Source of the DNA: Apodemus sylvaticus
Taxonomy: Eukaryota > Chordata > Mammalia > Rodentia > Muridae
NCBI RefSeq assembly: GCF_947179515.1
Contig: NC_067473.1
Span: 83,234,013-83,298,012 of the forward strand
DNA: 64,000 bases
Direction of reading: 5' to 3'
The position numbers were made by a program, and so were the translations under genes. Numbering within the stretch: position 1 is the first letter of the stretch; the number at the start of each line of letters is the position of its first letter. Below are positions 61,801-64,000 of the stretch, one piece after another. Below the pieces are notes generated by a model that did no database searches, was not told the DNA's origin, and saw only the letters and a list, made by a program, of their open reading frames with translations.

Positions 61801-63761
61801 GATCTGTCAGGGGAATCATCATCCCTTGCCTCAAACTCTACTCCAGAGCAATAGTGAGAAAAAATGTTTGGTATTGGTATGGAGACAGGCAGGAAGATCA
61901 ATGGAATAGAATTGAAGACCCAGAAAAGAACCAACACACGTATGGTCATTTGATATTTTACAAAGGAGCTAAAAACATACAGTGGGGAAAAGACAGCATA
62001 TTAAGCAAATGGTGCAGGATCAACTAGAGGTCAGCATGCAGAAAAATGCAAATTGACCCATTCTTATTTCCTTGTACAAAGCTCAAGTCCAAGTGGATCA
62101 AGGACCTACACATAAAATCAGACACACTCAAGTTTATAGAGGAGAAAGTAGGGAAGAATCTTGAACACATACATACAGGGGAAAAGTTCCTGAATAGAAC
62201 ACCAATGGCCTATGCTCTAAGAACAAGATTCAAGAAATGGGACTCCATAAAATTGCAAAGCTTCTGTAAGGCAAAGAACACAGTCAGTAGGACAAAACAG
62301 CAACCAACAAATTGGGAAAAGATCTTTACAAATCCTACATCTGATGGAGGAATAATATCTAATGTATACAAAGAACTCAAGAAGTTAGTCTCCAGAGAGT
62401 CAAATAACCCTGTTAAAAATGGTGACCAGAGATAAACTGGAATTCTCAACTGAGGAAACTCGAATGTTTCTAAAGCACCTAAAAAAATGTTCAGCATCCT
62501 TAGTTATCAGGGAGATGCAAAACAAAACAACAGAGATTCCATCTCACACTGTTCAGACTGGCTAAGATGCAAACCTCAGGGGGACAGCAGATGCTGGAGA
62601 GGATTCAGAGACAGAGAAACATTTCTCCATTGTTGGTTGGATTGCAAGCTGGTAAAACCATTCTGGAAATCAGTTTGGCGATTCCTCAGAAAATTAGATA
62701 CAGTTCTACCTGAGGACCCAGTTATACCAATCCTGGGCACCTACTCAGAAGATGTAATAAGGACACATGCTCCACTATGTTCATAAATGCCTTATTTATA
62801 ATAGCCAGAAGCTGGAAAGGTTCTAGATGTTCTTCAACAGAGGAATGGATACAGAAACTGTGGTAAATATACACAATGGAGTACTATTCAGCTACTACAA
62901 ACAGTAAATTAATGAAATTCTTAGGCAAATGGATGGAACTAGAAAGTGTCATCCTGAGTGAGGTAACCCACTCACAAAAGAACACACATGGTATGCACTC
63001 ACTGATAAGCAGATGTTAGCCCAAAACCTCAAAATAAACAAGTTACAATTCACCCAGCACAGGAAGTTCAAGAAGAAGGAGGACTTAAGTGAGAGTGCTA
63101 TGGTTCCTCTAACAAAGGGAACAAAATATTCACAGGAGCAATAAAGGAGACAAAGTGTGGAACAGAGACTGAAGGAAAGGCCACCCAGAGACTGCCCTAC
63201 CTGGGGATTCATCCTATAAACAATCACCAAACCCTGAAGTATTATGGATGACAAGAAGTGCATACAAAAAGAAGCATGTCATGGTTGTCTCTGGCGGGAG
63301 CCTGCCAGACCCTTACACATACAGAGACAGATGCTAGCAGTCAACCATTGGTCTGGGCATGGGGTACCCAATGGAGAAGTTGGAGGGTGGTTTGGAGGAG
63401 CTGGAAGGGTTTACAGCCCCTTTGGAGGAACAACGATGTAGGCCACCCAGATGCCCCAGGACTCCCAGGGACTAAACCATCAACCAAGGGGTACACATGG
63501 TTCCAGCCAAAAATGTGGCAAAGGAATGCCTTGTCAGGCATCAGTGGGAGGATTGGCCCTTGGTCAGGTGAAGGCTCAAAAGTTGCCTCAAGAAAGGTAA
63601 ATCAAGGTGGGGAGGTGGGAGTGGGTTGGGTGGAGGGGCAAATATTTGGAGGCAGGTGTGGGATGAGTGGTTGGGGGGGTTGGGGGAGGGGGAAAACAGC
63701 CAAGGTTTTACCAGTTGAAATGTAAATGAAGATTATATTCAATTAAAAAAAAAACTAAAAA
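58877..63761 (+). mobile_element. L1 (plus strand), 5' UTR to tail, with rearranged ORF1/ORF2
   Basis: Partial 5' UTR at 58877-59280, ORF1 at about 59290-60200, a jump near 60200 into ORF2 RT, a 242-bp block of ORF1 C-terminal sequence at 60737-60978 inside ORF2, then ORF2 to about 62960, 3' UTR and poly-A at 63745-63755. Imperfect TAAAG(AAA)TGTT target-site copies flank it. The RT catalytic region near 61310 is frameshifted. The insertion splits the older plus L1. Confidence 0.9.
60737..60978 (+). repeat. Displaced ORF1 C-terminal segment within ORF2
   Basis: ORF2 reads up to 'aaactcaaggacaa' (60736). Then ORF1 sequence 'ccagacttctcaccagagat' through the ORF1 end and the intergenic bases follows, and ORF2 resumes exactly with 'aaaaccacatggtcatttc' (60979). 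Its first ~30 bases duplicate 60177-60200. Confidence 0.9.
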
Positions 63762-64000
63762 TAAAGTGTTCAACATCCTTAGTCATCAGGGAAATGCAAA
63801 TCAAAAGAGCCCTGAGTTTCTACCTTACACCAATCACAATGGCTAAGATCAAAACCTCAAATGACAACACATGCTGGAAAGGATGTGGGAGAAAGAGGAA
63901 CACCCCTCCATTGCTAGTGGTACTGTAAACTTGTACAACCATTTTAGAAATCAATCTGGTATTCCTTGGAAAATTAACAACAGTTCTTCATGAAGACCCA
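63762..64000 (+). mobile_element. Outer L1 of the second nest, part 2 (ORF2 C-terminus, runs off the window)
   Basis: It starts with the target-site copy TAAAGTGTT, then 'caacatccttagtcatcagg' and further ORF2 C-terminal sequence to the window end. It continues 58450-58876. Confidence 0.88.

Overview
This window looks like nuclear DNA of a murid rodent, most likely rat (Rattus) or a close relative. The evidence is a vomeronasal type-1 receptor (V1R) gene, rodent SINEs (B1, B2, B3), and LINE-1 elements with murid 5' UTR monomers, 66-bp ORF1 coiled-coil repeats and rodent-type 3' UTRs. The species call is an inference. I see no bacterial-type operon, rRNA, tRNA, CRISPR or exogenous virus. By my reading over two thirds of the window is L1 sequence.

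The only intact host gene I support is a single-exon V1R at 9370-10281 (+). A second V1R at 34250-35333 (+) is a pseudogene: an L1 3' fragment sits a few codons after its start, and a 1-bp deletion lies further in. The two receptors belong to a segmental duplication. Copy A covers about 8130-14150 and copy B about 32820-56485. Upstream DNA, the receptor, a downstream B3 relic and several further blocks match in the same order. Copy B has grown by roughly 17 kb of L1 insertions.

Layout: 1-2040, minus-strand L1 (ORF2 start, ORF1, 5' UTR) with an internal tandem duplication; 2041-8130, mostly unrecognised AT-rich DNA; 8130-14150, duplication copy A with the V1R and one truncated L1; 14150-32345, a dense pile-up of L1s in both orientations; 32820-36925, copy B start with the V1R pseudogene and a small L1 that has a 5' UTR and a 3' end but almost nothing between; 36930-44455, minus-strand L1 with a clean 15-bp target-site duplication and internal deletion, then an older L1 carrying a B1; 44455-56358, a minus L1 split by a younger, nearly complete L1, itself hit by a third L1 fragment; 56358-58445, end of copy B, unrecognised DNA and an old L1 3' UTR; 58450-64000, a plus L1 broken by a B2 and by a rearranged L1.

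I found no new enzymatic or defence system. The notable content is structural: a spliced-like L1 with target-site duplications, an L1 with a displaced ORF1 block inside ORF2, multi-level L1 nesting with readable empty sites, and receptor birth and death within one duplication. All L1 reading frames seen are broken.
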